Source: Piper betle (Eukaryota; Streptophyta; Magnoliopsida; Piperales; Piperaceae). Taken from it: a DNA stretch of 64,000 bases. Location of the stretch: contig JAURVB010005931.1 in assembly GCA_033002965.1 (NCBI GenBank), forward strand, positions 170,473 through 234,472. Direction: 5' to 3'. A model generated the notes under the pieces. It was not told where the DNA came from, searched no databases, and was given only the letters and a program-made list of their open reading frames with translations. The translations under genes were made by a program, and so were the position numbers. Within the stretch, counting starts at the first letter, position 1, and every line of letters begins with the position of its first letter. This document shows positions 24,240-35,969 of this stretch, piece after piece.

Positions 24240-25047
24240 CATATTTATTTACAAATTTGGATGAGTCCAATTATTAAATATTATCACGCACAATTTTGGA
24301 TGAGTCCAATTATTTACAAATTTGTCATTGGATACAACCAACTTGATTTGTTTGAGATTTTTTGATAAATTTTAAATAAAATTAAAATAAAATCTCAAAG
24401 ATAATTTAAAATCTTTTCAAAAGTCAGATTGATACATAGAGATGCCAAGTATAAAAGAATATTTTTTAGCATTCTTCGTAATTAGTTACACATCATATTC
24501 TTTATAAATAGTGCTTTGTATTTTCATTTTTCACCCACAGACTTGAAGCTCTTTAAGAAATTAGGCCAAAAATTTATAGACTTTAGAAGAAAACTTAAAC
24601 AAATTCTATCCACTGAATCATAGGTGCAATTTTTAGGCTAGTTAAGCGAAGAGACTAACCTAGTCTTTTTACACCAGTTAAGCCAAGAGGCTAACCTAGT
24701 CTAGTTGAGTCTATGAGCTCACCTGGCTTAGTTTAGCCCCTTGCTAGCCTAGTTTGGTTGATTTCATGCACTTGCCTGACTCAGTTCAGTCAACTTTCTA
24801 TTCTGGTTGAGTCTACGTGCCCGCCTGACTCAGTTCAGCTAGATCGTTTACTTGTCCCAGTTGAGTTGGAGACTTGCTTCACCTTATTGAGTTGAATCGT
24901 TGATTCAAAGCTGTTGTCTCGGTTAGTCAGTTTAACTCTGATTTGACTAGCTCGAGTTAATCAAACTGTTTTTTTGTACTTATTTGAATATTGGTCAATT
25001 TTGTATTAATTAAAGAGAGTATTAAGACCGAGTTGGTACACACTACG
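24240..25047 (+). repeat. LTR-like repeat R, copy 1, left part
   Basis: Sequence shared with 43307-44530 and 53425-54420: a leader with acaaccaacttgatttgttt, a TATA-like tttataaatagtgc near 24505, then the ggctagttaagcc and tagcctagt repeats. The TATA box followed by a short purine-rich stretch is what an LTR promoter looks like, but no coding region is attached. Copy 1 is cut at 25048 by the A2 LTR and resumes at 37508. Confidence 0.6.
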
Positions 25048-25548
25048 TGTAAAACCCCAACTTCGAGTCAGGGTTTTACCTGCTTATAGTTTTACCTAGT
25101 CGGGTTAATCTGGAGTCCATTTGAATGAGGTCGAGCCGGATCAGTTTTCAGACCATTAGGTTGAGGCCCAAATGGCCGTATGAGCATGTTATGGAGGTTG
25201 AGTTTTCCCGGCATATAGATGATCTTTTCACTTATACTACAACAAAGTATGAGTTATCATTATAGATTTTTGACATGTTAGTTAGGGTTTTATGGATATA
25301 TCTAGGTCCTTGTAGCGATTAGTATCCGTTTGGGATTTTCAAGGTATCTCATTTACATGCATTGTAGGGATTTTGAATTATCGGATTGCCCCTGTGGGCC
25401 CAACTTGATTTGAGTTGGAGATTTTCGCCTGATTGAATTTAGAGTTTCGAGGTTTATTTAGACTTCTTGCCTTGATTACTACTTACATAGATACTTTTAG
25501 GGCTTGAGCCAATTTTGACTTTGGAGAGCTTCGATTCGAGCTTCTTGT

Positions 25549-25586
<38 letters not shown>

Positions 25587-27080
25587 GCAGCGCTACAGTG
25601 CGCTGCCCTATTTTGGCAGCGCCAATGCGCTGCCTTGCGTGGTTTTTGGATCTTGATCCGACGGCCCACAATCAAACCACCCCCCCCACCCCCCACCCAC
25701 TGGGACTGACCCGTCAAACCCGTCCGATCCGCCCGACCCCCGGACCCGCCCTCCCGCCCGCGACCGCCCTGCCCCTCCCGCCCGCGATCACCCCACCGCG
25801 GCCTCGCCGCCGTCGCCGGGGCCTCGCCCCTGCCGCCTTCGCCCTCTCACCCCTCCTCACCCGGCGCAGCGCGCCGCCGTAGTCCCCAGCCTAACCGGCA
25901 CCCTCTGCTCGGCCAACCGCCGCTTCTCCGCCATCGCCGCCGCCAGATTCGCGCGCCCGGCCACCTCGCGCCACCGCCCCGGGCGGTGGCGGAGGGGGGG
26001 TGGCGGGGGGCGCCAGCCGGGGGCGGGCGGGGGGCGCAGATCTGGCGGCGACGGTGGCGGAGAAGGGGGGGTTGGCGGCAGCTGTAGGGTGCCGGCGAGG
26101 GCGGGGACTACGGCGGCGGGCTGTGGCCGGGTGGGGGGAGGGGGGTGGAGGGCATGGCCGCCGGCAGGGGGCGAGGCCGCGGCGGCAGGTGGCGAGGCTG
26201 CGGTGGGGCGATCGCGGGCGGGAGGGGCGGGGCGGTCACGGGCGGGAGGGCGGGGTCCGGCGGGTCGGGAGGGTCTGGCGGGTCGGTCCAATAGTGGGTG
26301 GGGGGGGGTGGGTGGGTGGTTTGATTGTGGGCCGTCGGATCAAGATCCGACGGCCCACGCAAATAAGCCGCCAATGGGCTGCATTTTGATGCAGCCCATG
26401 GTAGTATTTTCCTCTATATATATATATATACATACATATATATATATATATATACCCTAGGTGGGGCCCACTAGGGCCACTAGTTCCTAGATGGTTCAGA
26501 TCACACAGCGTGGCAAGATTTGGACGGCTCAATAAAAACCAAACCAAAAGCTTGATTTTTTTCCATCATTTTGGACTATTTCACCTTAGCACCGCCCTCA
26601 CTTTGGGCCACCACCAATGAGTCCATAGTTTGCCTCTCACCCCTAGACTGGTACGATCATGACTGCCTCACGGCCAACTACCAACCAGATCCCATCACCG
26701 ATGCCAATGCTGTCGCATTCACCGCCGGCAATGTCTTTTTGGTTGACAATTTTCAGTTGCTGCCGCCTCTTTCGAGGCATTTTCGGGCCCCAACAAGCCA
26801 TCTCCAATGAGTCCAACCACCCAGATAGATTCTTTTCATTGAGATTGACATTTTGAGACCACTCACGACCACTGTTGTGGCTACGATTGCTGCTGGCGAT
26901 GTCGTTGCACCCGACGGTGATTTTGCTGCTTTTCGGCCATTTTCAGCCAATCGATAGCTGGACTTCATCGATTGTCACACCAACACCTTCCCCGTCCTCC
27001 CCCTCTATCGATTGCGACATGCGGCAACCTCCTCCGCGCCACCGATGTCAGTTTCTTGTGATGGGCACCACTAGCCTGCT
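25048..27080 (+). mobile_element. Del-type LTR (subfamily A2), left part, interrupted
   Basis: Begins tgtaaaacccc and follows the intact solo LTR at 40238-43306 block by block; for example, the cactttgggccacc region at 26600 matches 40902. It is interrupted by the fold-back element at 25551-26453. At 27080 it is cut by an antisense Del element, with the matching distal part found from about 35970. Confidence 0.75.
25585..26414. mobile_element. GC-rich fold-back element flanked by TA repeats (copy M1)
   Basis: The element is bounded by TA tracts (25551-25584 and 26415-26453). The left end carries two perfect hairpins: 25585-25608 (gggcagcgc stems) and 25615-25634 (ggcagcgc stems). The right end carries one at 26376-26397 (gggctgca stems). 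Arms of several hundred bases are inverted copies: ccgacggcccacaatcaaac at 25658-25677 is mirrored at about 26319-26338. The palindrome centre is ccaccgccccgggcggtgg at 25971-25989. The paralogous LTR at 40725-40760 lacks it, so it is an insertion. Runs of G (25988-26320) make quadruplex folding plausible. Open frames on both strands are low-complexity and are rejected as genes. No transposase is present. Confidence 0.65.
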
Positions 27081-28070
27081 TGTAACACCCCATTTTGATT
27101 CACTTGCAAACCAAACTAGAAATGCTACCAGTGACTGAATAGTTCGTTAATCTACTTGATTTGGTTAAGCTAACCCACATCTAACCTCAACGTCTCAAAA
27201 TGGTGATGCAAACATGTAATGCACATATGGGATGCTTAGGTTCTAACATTGTTTTAAACGAATGCTATGATATGCAATCATATTCAAAACAAACTTGCGG
27301 TGAGTCGGCCGGGTTAGTTGGTTTGTCCGATCGGCCCTTGGTCGGCCTCAGTGGTGGCACTTGATGTGGGGAAAGCTTCCTGGGTCGAAAGGGAAGGACG
27401 TCGCAGCATGGTGGCGAAACGGCGTCGGCGATTGCAGCTCTATCACATGGCATCGGGGTGTCATGGAGGTCAGGTGGCGGCTGGGAAGGTTGGGAGGCAA
27501 CTCGTCGGAGCTTAGGCTGAGGAGACGACGTCGATCAGGAGTGGTGTGATAGCCACAGACGGCGTTGGGGGCAAGGAGGGGGCGGCGATCGGGTTTAGGG
27601 GAGGAAGTGTGGGGGTGAGGGTTTCAGTGGTAATTTCATAATTAAAAGTTGACCCGACTGTGACTTGAGTTAAAAATAATAACTAACTCCTAATAAATTT
27701 TAAAAAATCCAAAAAATATTTAAATTCCCATAAAATATTATACACTTCATAACATCAAATGACATGTTCTATAACTACTAACCCACCCAAACTATTATAT
27801 AATGCATCCTAATACATTATTCAGGTTAAAAATAATTTTATGATCAAATAAATACATAAATAATGAAAAAATAATGGCATACTATTATATACTTTGATAA
27901 CTCATTTCTCATCAATTTTTGACTTTGTCATCATGTTCTCGATTACATATGATCCTCATCGCTCATAACACATAGCTGGACTTGGCTCAACACGTGGGTT
28001 ATGAAACTGACTCTACTCGAACCAACTTGTTTGAAAATGTAAAACTTTGTCTCAAGTCACAGGTTTTACA
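27081..28070 (-). repeat. 3' LTR of element T1, internally deleted
   Basis: In plus reading it begins tgtaacacccc and ends ggttttaca, so the sense LTR is TGTAAAACC...GGGGTGTTACA. It is 990 bp. The related LTR at 30256-32946 carries about 1.85 kb more between the parts matching 27296 and 27316. Confidence 0.8.
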
Positions 28071-28084
28071 ACCTTTCCTCCTAT
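28071..28084 (-). promoter_or_regulatory. Polypurine tract of element T1
   Basis: The minus strand reads ataggaggaaaggt directly before the 3' LTR, the expected plus-strand priming site. Confidence 0.7.
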
Positions 28085-30255
28085 GAAAAATTTTGCCCTC
28101 AAAATTTTACCCAAGGAAGTTTCAAACTCATCCATATTCTGAAAGAGGTAAGTCTTAGCTAGAGTACCTAGTTGTGAAGCTGGTTGCTTCAATATCTCTG
28201 GGTAAATCTTCCTCATCTCTTCACATTACCATCTAGATTGTTCAACTCCTTGTCGAGTCAATTGCACTTGTACTGGGGAACTTCTTTTCTTCTGAAAATT
28301 TTCACTCGGCAATCCACTATTTGAACTGCATCTTCTAGATATGTCAGGTCTAGTTGTAGCTCTATCTCTCTGAAACTGACAATATGAGAGTTGTTTGGAT
28401 GGTACGCTTTCAACAATAACACATAGAAGGCATCATGCACAATTGAGGTGACAATGCTAGCCTGTAAGCCACTGGTCCAATGCACTCGATCACATCAAAT
28501 GGTCTGATGTATCGCAGACTGAGTTTCCCACACATCCCAAATCTCATGTTTCCCTTAGTCAGAGAGACCTTTAGGAGAACGTGATCTCCTAACACAAAAT
28601 GAACCTCACGTTTGCTGTGATCAGCATAAATTTTCTATCTATCCTGAGCTGACTTCATTCTCTTCCTAATTTGCATCACTACCTCCTATGTCTGGTCATT
28701 TCTGGCCCAACTACATTTGGTTCGCTGCCTTGTACCCAACATACTAAGGATCAACATGGTTTGCCATATATTTCCTCAAATAAAGCCATTCCAATTGTGG
28801 CATGATAACTATTGTTGTAGGAGTACTCCACTAGAGGTAGATGCTCTTCCCAACTTCCTCCAAAGTCCAGAATGCATGCTTAGAGCAAATTCTCTAGTAT
28901 ATGTATGGTTCTCATAGTTTGCCCATGTGTCTGAGGGTGAAAGGCTGCGTTGAATCTTGACTCAGTGCCCATAGTTTCCTGGAAAGCTTTCCAATCCCTG
29001 TCTGATATGATATCTCGTGGCACTCCATGTAGTCATACTACCTAGTCTCTGTACAATGTAGCCAAAGTTGTCAGGGGGTAATCCATTCTAATTAGTATGA
29101 AGTGCGCACTCTTTGTGAGTCCATGTACTATGACACATATTGCATTCTTTTGTTGGTGGGTCCTAGGAAAACCGATTACAAAGTTGTATGCTATACTCTC
29201 CCACTTCCATTCTAGGGTCAGGTGCTCGGCTTTCACCTGCTGGCACACCAAACATTTGGCAATTGTGCCATACACCTCTCTTTCATTCCTATCCACCAAT
29301 AAATTTGTTGAACGTCATGGAATATCTTCGCTCCACTTGGATGTATTAAGCATCTCGGCGTGTGAGCTTCCAGAAGAATTGTACTTCAAAGTCCGAGACA
29401 CTCTGGAACATTTGGCACAAATAGTTGACCTGTCAGTCTGACTAACCTATCGGCATCCCTCGCCAATTCCTGGTGTGTTCCCTGTTCCAACCACTAACTC
29501 AATTGTTAATCTACTTCCTGTGCAACCCTGATCTGTTCAAGCACACTTAGATGAATGGTCAGTTGTGCTATTATTCCAACCAACTCTCTTTGGCCTGTAA
29601 CATACTAAATCACTGGCACTGCTGCCAATCCTATTATGCCTCGAACTAGCTTCTTGCTCAAAGCATTGCTACCACATTTGCTTTCCCCTCATGATACATT
29701 ATGTCAATCTCGTAGTTTGATAACATCTCTAACTATCTTATCTGTCTGCTATTCAATTCCTTCTGTGTGAAGATATATTTCAGACTCTGGTGATCAATCA
29801 AGGGCTTGAATGATGTTCCATACAAGTAGTGCCTCGATATTTAAGAGCAAATATGACTGTTGTGAGCTCTAGGTCGTGTGTAGGATAGTTACGCTCATGC
29901 ACCTTGAGCTAACGAGATTCATAGGCTATAACCTTATCCTATTGCATCAAAACACAACCAAGATATATGTCTAAGGCATCTGTGTAAGCTAAAAAATCTT
30001 CATGTCTTTCAGGGAATTTGAGGATCGGTGCTGAAGTCAATTTCTCCTCCAGTGTCTTGAAACTCTAGCCACATTTGTCCGTCCATCTAAATTGTTCCTC
30101 CTTACTAGTCAACCATGTAAGAGGGGTTGTTATGGAAGAGAAACCCTGAATAAACTATCTGTAGTATCCAGCTAGGCCTAGGAAATTCCGAACCTTTGTA
30201 GGTGTTTTTGGCTATTCTCACTATACTATTGCTTCGGATAAGCCATCTGCTTTGG
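28085..30255 (-). pseudogene. Del-type pol remnant of T1 (integrase, RNase H, end of RT)
   Basis: Minus-strand reading from low to high coordinates goes backward through the protein. It gives an integrase C-terminal module (GDHVLLKVS, GPVAYRLALSPQL, HDAFYV near 28400-28595; VQIVDCRVK near 28300), an integrase core with CLVCQQVKAEH and SAHFILIR near 29080-29260, then decayed RNase H and RT sequence to about 30190. Many stops and shifts break it. The sequence style matches Tekay/Del chromoviruses; a chromodomain was not located. Confidence 0.75.
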
Positions 30256-32946
30256 CATCTCAAGATGGTGATGCAAACATATAATGCATGGAGGAGATGC
30301 TTAGGTTCTAACATTGTTCTAGATGCATGCAGTGATATGCAATCAAATATAAAACAAATCAAACAAATGAAAAGTTTAAAGAAAATAGCTATTTTTAAAC
30401 CAAAATGGACAAAGTCTCCCCTAAAAGTGTAATAGGGACCACCTTGTCAACAGTAAGCAATATATATTTATATCAATAAAAATAGAAAACATAGTTAAAA
30501 ACACAACATTTCCTTCACATTCCAGTTATCATTACATTCTTCATCTTTTGAGCCAATTTTAGACTCCATTGCTCAACTTGTTTATTTCTATTCACAGTTT
30601 TATTCACATGCAAAACATCGTATTCACATAAATCACATTCAGGTTTGCATCATTCAAAACAATCCACATTCATCATCATCAGTTACATTCGATAGGCACT
30701 TGTGTGCACAATTTCATTGATGCTCGTCCATAGTCCTGATAGCGCTTAATCCTCGAAGTTCTCACTTACATAGATAATAAAAAGTCATTATGAACGAGCG
30801 TTACTGGTCTAGAAATAACAAATGGCAAACTGAGACAGGAGAGTTTATACTCATATTGAATGAAAACCTTATTTTTTTCCTCATAGAATCTCTCATAAGG
30901 GCAATAACTAGGAGTTGTTGACCTCGTGTGACAGCGTCCGCTTCCTATCTCATATCATTCATTGGCCACTTTAAACTATCCCTTGTGCGAGAAAATCAAT
31001 CTCTATTCTTTCAGTCCTCTACATCATCTGTATCACTCTTGTTCGTGAGTACAAAGGCTGAATACTCTCAAGCATGCGCCTTCAATACCTTTTGAAACTA
31101 TAAGTCTAGGCATGCACTATATAGCACTACCTGTTAACCTCCACATTTCTCCGGGTTTGAGGAACTCAAAGGTGGAGTTATTAAGATCCCTCAAGAATAG
31201 AACATATGCTTACCAATTCCAGAGCCCACTTTGAAGAACACATGCCCTATTTCAAAACGCGGTTGTCAATTTTCTATCGTCATACATCTCATTGAAAATG
31301 TAAAAAACTACATGTGCATAGGCCTATGTAAGGATTGTAATATAATAGGCCCAAAGGCATCGTTATCTGGATCTGAGTTTTCGAAAACAAACTTGAGGGG
31401 TCTCATCCTCAAAAGGTTATTAATCTGGAAATCTCATACGACTAGATGACCTGTGCCGAGTAGAATACAATAAATCCACCATTCGACACATCCGCTTACT
31501 TGTTAAAACAAAATATGAGAGAATATAGAAATCAAAACAGAAGCGAGTCCTAAACGAACCTGTTAGAAGTTTCAATGTGTCTGCGCGCCTAGGTGGTGAG
31601 CCCCTACTTCATACATGCACATCAAATTAAAAGCTAATGCCCGCTTATGGTGCATTCACACATCCTATAGGATACACAAATCATGACACTCATATCAATC
31701 ATACATCAATCTATATAAGATTTCCTATGCTACGCTGCATTAGATTACGAAACTTACTTAATTTACTCAATTAGTTCCTTAGCATTCATTTTAATATAAT
31801 TCAATCAAGCAATTCAAATTTTTTATTACAATAAAATAGTTAACACGACAATCCATCAATCCGATCATGTTGTGCAATTAATTATCACCTTTAAGAAATT
31901 AATTTGGTGCTAATTAAACCTCATGTCGTGGCAATCAGCGACAACATGGTTTTGTTGTGCAGCTCGAGATTTGAATTTGGCACCCGGCGGCATTCAAAGT
32001 TTGATTGGAATCAACTTGATGAATTTGGTGGACGAATTACAACAAATCTGCTTTTCTGGTGATTTTCGGTGGTTTTTTGGCAATTTTTAACAGCTTTCCG
32101 TTGACTTTTCTAGCTAGGCAATTGGGGCTATGGGTCGGCACCAGCTTGGCGAGCTCGACCCAATGGTGGTGGTGGTGTGGACGACAACAACGGTGATGTC
32201 CGATCGGCCCTTGGCTGGCTTCAGCGGTGGCACTGGGTGTGGGGTAAAGGTTGTCTAGGTCAAGGGGAAGGACGTCGGCGGTGATGGAGCGGTGCGGATG
32301 GTGGTGAATCAACTTCGGGAGCATGGTGTGATTGCGCGGCGTCAAGGCATTGTGGAGATCGGGTGGCAATCCAGAATGCTTAGGGCTGCACAACAATGAC
32401 ATGGCGATGGCCAGAGGTAGCATTGATGGTGATGTCATGTCCGTGAAGGGATGGCGATCAGGGTTTAGGTGAGGAAATGATCAGGGTAAAGTCTTGGGGG
32501 TAGTCTCATAAATAAAACTTGACTCGCATCTGACTCGAGTAAAAAATAATAACTAACTTGTAATAAATCCTTAAGAAAATCTAAAAAAATAAGGGAAAAT
32601 CCCATGAAAGATAATATACACCATTTCATCACAATGACATGTTCTATAATTAATGACCCACCTAAACTGCTATATAACACATCTTTATCTGTTATTCAGC
32701 CTAAAAATAATTCTATGATCAAATACATAAAAATAATTCTGCATACTGTCATATACTCTGATAACTCATTTCTTATCATCTTTCTAGCGTTATCAACATA
32801 TTCTTAGGTGCCCTTGACCTTCATCGCTCATAAGTCATGGTTGGCCTCGACTCAGCATGTGGTTCATGAAACTAACCACCTCGAACCGACGGTTAACCGG
32901 ACTAATTCACTAATGTAAAACTCTAACTAGAGACACTAGTTTTACA
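30256..32946 (-). repeat. 3' LTR of element T2
   Basis: The left end matches 27190-27296 (gatgcttaggttctaacatt), and the right part matches 27316-28070 and, inverted, the solo LTR at 2431-5433. It ends actagttttaca. The inner 30360-32195 section is LTR sequence without a credible open frame; the 32037-32438 minus-strand frame is low-complexity. Confidence 0.75.
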
Positions 32947-35900
32947 ACCTTCCCTCCTTAGAAAAATTTCGTCCTCAACATTTTAACCAAGGAAGTTTCA
33001 AAGCTCATTCATAATCTGAAAAAGGTAGTCTCTGGTAAAGTACCTGGTTGTGAAGCTAGTTGTTCAAATATCTTTGTGAAACTGACAACATGAGAGTTGT
33101 CTGGATGGTAATCCTTCAATATGGACACATGGAAGACATCATGTATTGTTGATAGATGGGGCAGCAATGCTAGCCTATAAGCCGCTGGTCTAATGTGCTC
33201 GATCACATCAAATGGTCTAATATATCACTGACTGAGTTTGCCTCACGTTCCGAATCTCATGTTTCCCTTAGTCAAAGATTACTTTAGGAGAACATGATCT
33301 CTTAACGTGAAATAAACCTCACGTCTGTGCTGATCAGCATAACTGTTTTGTCTGTCTTAAGCTGATCTCATTCTCTTCCTGATCTACATTACCACTTCTT
33401 GTGTCTGTTGGATCGTCTCTAACCCAACTATTATTGGCTCGCTGCCCTATACCCAATATATTGGGGATCGACATGGTTTGCTATATAGTGCCTCAAATGG
33501 TGCCATTCCAATCATGGCCTAATAGCTGTTGTTGTAGGAGAACTCAACTAGAGGTAGGTGCTCTTTCCAACTTCCTTCGAAATTCAAAATACATGCTCAA
33601 AGCTTAGGATTTGTATGGTTCACTCAGTCTGCCTATCTGTTTGAGGGTGAAAGGATGTGTTGAGTCTCACTTCAGTGCCCATAGCTGCCTGGAAAGCTTT
33701 CCAAAATTGAGACTTGAACCTCAGATCCTCGTCTGATATGATCTCCCGTGGCACTACATGTAGCCTATCTATTTGGTCTCTGTACAACTTGGCCAAAGTG
33801 ATTAGTAGATAATCCATCCTAATTTGTATGAAGTATGCACTTTTTGTGAATTATTCTAGTATGACCCATATTGCATCCTTTTGTTGGTAGGTCCTAGGCA
33901 AACTGACTACAAAATCTTACACTATGCTCTCTCACTTTTACTCTTGGGTTTCCATTGGCTATAGTGTTCCACTTGGGCATATATGCTTGGTTTTCACTTG
34001 CTGGCACACCAAACATCTAGCAAATGTGTTCGTTGAACATCGTGGTATATCTTCACTCTACCTCGATGCCCTAAGCATCTCAACATGTGAGCTTCATGAA
34101 GAATCGTACTTCAAAGTCCGAGACACTTTGGAATATTTGGCACAAAGAGTCGACCTCTCAGTCTGACTAACCCATCTACATCTCTAATCAGTTCTCCCTA
34201 TTCCAACCACTGATTCAACTGTTGATCTGCTTCCTGTGCAATCATGATCTGCTCAAGTACACTCGACTAAAAGGTCAGTCGCGCCATCATTCCAACAACT
34301 GTCTCTAGCCCATAATATACAGAATCACTGACACTGCTACCAATCCTGTGGAGTCTCGTACTGGCTTCCTACTCAAAGCATCTGCTACCACATTTGCTTT
34401 GCCCTTGTGGTACGCTATGTTAATTTTGTAATCTGATAACATCTCTAACAATCTTCTTTGTCTACTGTTTAAATACTTTTGAGTGAAGATATATTTTAGA
34501 CTCTCATGATTAGACAAGAGTCTGAAAGATGTCCCATACAAATAGTACCTCCATATTCTGAGAGCGAATATGATTATTGTGAATTCTAGGTCGTGTGTAA
34601 GATAGTTATGCTCATGCACCTTGAGCTGGTGAGATGCATAGGTTATAAACTTATCCTTGTGCATCAAAACACAACCTAGCCCAATTCCTAAGGCATCTAT
34701 GTAAACTACAAAATCCTCATATCCTTCAGGCAATGTGAGGATAGGTGCCGAAGTCAATCTCTCCTTCAACGCCCTAAAACTCTACTCACATTCATCAGTC
34801 CATCTAAACCATTCTTCCTTCCTAGTCATCTGTGTAAGAGGGGCTGCCGTGGAAGAAAATTTTGAATAAACCATCTAGAGTATCTAGCTAGGCCTAGGAA
34901 AATCTAAACCTCTATAGGTGTCTTCGGTTGTTCCCACTGTACCACTGCTTCTATCTTGGCTAGATCTATAGAGATGCCTGATGTTGAGATGATATGGTCG
35001 AGGAAATTCACTTTTGACAGCTAAAAACTGCACTTCAAAAACTTCCCGTACAATCTGTGTTCTCTTAGTGTCTGTAACACAATCCTCAAATGTTGTTCAT
35101 GCTCTTCCCTGGACAAAGAGTACACCAGTATGTTGTTTACAAAGACAATCACAAATTGGTCCAAGTATAGATTGAGCACTCTATTCATCAAGTCCATCAA
35201 TATTGCTGGAGCATTGGTCAATCCAAAAGGCATGGCCAAAAACTCATAGCTACCATATCTAGTCCCGAATGCAGTCTTTAGAATGTTTTCTACTCTAATC
35301 TTCAACTGGTTGTATCCTGACCTCAAATCTATCTTGAAGAAGATGACTGCTGAGCTCAACTAGTCACATAGATCATCAATGCAAAGAAGAGGGTATCTAC
35401 TCTTAATAGTTGCATGGTTTAGCATCTTGTAATTGATCCATAAACGCATGCTTCCATCCTTGTTCCTCATGAATAATACTAGTGTACCCCATGGGGAAAC
35501 ACTCAGTCAGATGAATCCTTGACCCAATAGTGTCTCTGTCTGGGGGCAATCTCATAATCTCCTTTGGGAATAAGTCAATGAATTCTCTGACCAATGGAAT
35601 CTCCTCACTGCTCGGCTTGTCCCTTAACCACTCTGCTCAGCCAAAACTAGCACTGTCATTATTAGCTCACACTTGTCATTATTAACTCCCCTCTATTTAG
35701 CTATCTTACTGCATTCTGATAGGTTATCCATCCTAGTTTTGTATCTCTGCCTTGACCTTGTTATAAAAAGCGACGTCTTTCGTGGTAGAAAGTTACTATC
35801 TTTCTTTGCCAATCTATCATGGCTCCTTACTTGGACATATAGTTCATTCCAAATATCACATTAAATTCTTGTAGCTTTAACAATATCAAATCAGTTACAA

Positions 35901-35969
35901 GTTGTCGTTGTTAAATCTCAACGGGGACATTACGTACACACTTGCTTGTAGCTATTACACTACCGGTGG
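32947..35969 (-). pseudogene. Del-type pol remnant of T2 (protease to integrase)
   Basis: Read on the minus strand from 35969 downward it shows: a protease-region patch (LQEFNVIFGM style, near 35850-35930); an RT start (near 35400-35594); an RT core with [13 protein letters not shown] and FGLTNAPA (35021-35359); RNase H (34305-34769, YHKGKANVVADALSRKP); integrase (33600-34170); and its C-terminal RPAAYRLALLPHL piece (33009-33206). In the RT the catalytic FVDD-type box reads FVNNILVYS, so both aspartates are asparagine. Stops and shifts elsewhere confirm it is inactive. Confidence 0.85.

Larger units (their letters stand above)
27081..30255 (-). mobile_element. Ty3/gypsy Del/Tekay element T1, minus strand, truncated
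   Basis: On the minus strand this is a 3' LTR (27081-28070), a purine tract just inside it, then pol remnants from the integrase C-terminus back towards reverse transcriptase. It stops near 30255, where the LTR of a second such element begins. Gag, protease and 5' LTR are missing. Confidence 0.8.
30256..35969 (-). mobile_element. Ty3/gypsy Del/Tekay element T2, minus strand, truncated at both ends
   Basis: A minus-strand 3' LTR (30256-32946) is followed by a long pol remnant to about 35969. Its LTR lacks the terminal hundred or so bases present in T1 at 27081-27190, so the T1/T2 junction near 30255 is a truncation. Gag and 5' LTR are absent. Together T1 and T2 interrupt the A2 LTR begun at 25048. 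Confidence 0.8.

Noticed and set aside
25583..26460. Several long Pro/Arg/Ala/Gly-rich open frames on both strands
   Set aside because: They are mirror images of each other in a GC-rich palindrome with low-complexity sequence, and lack domains or splice context.
32037..32438. Minus-strand open frame of 133 residues
   Set aside because: It lies in the LTR of T2 and is low-complexity, corresponding to the GC-rich LTR centre at 2900-3400.
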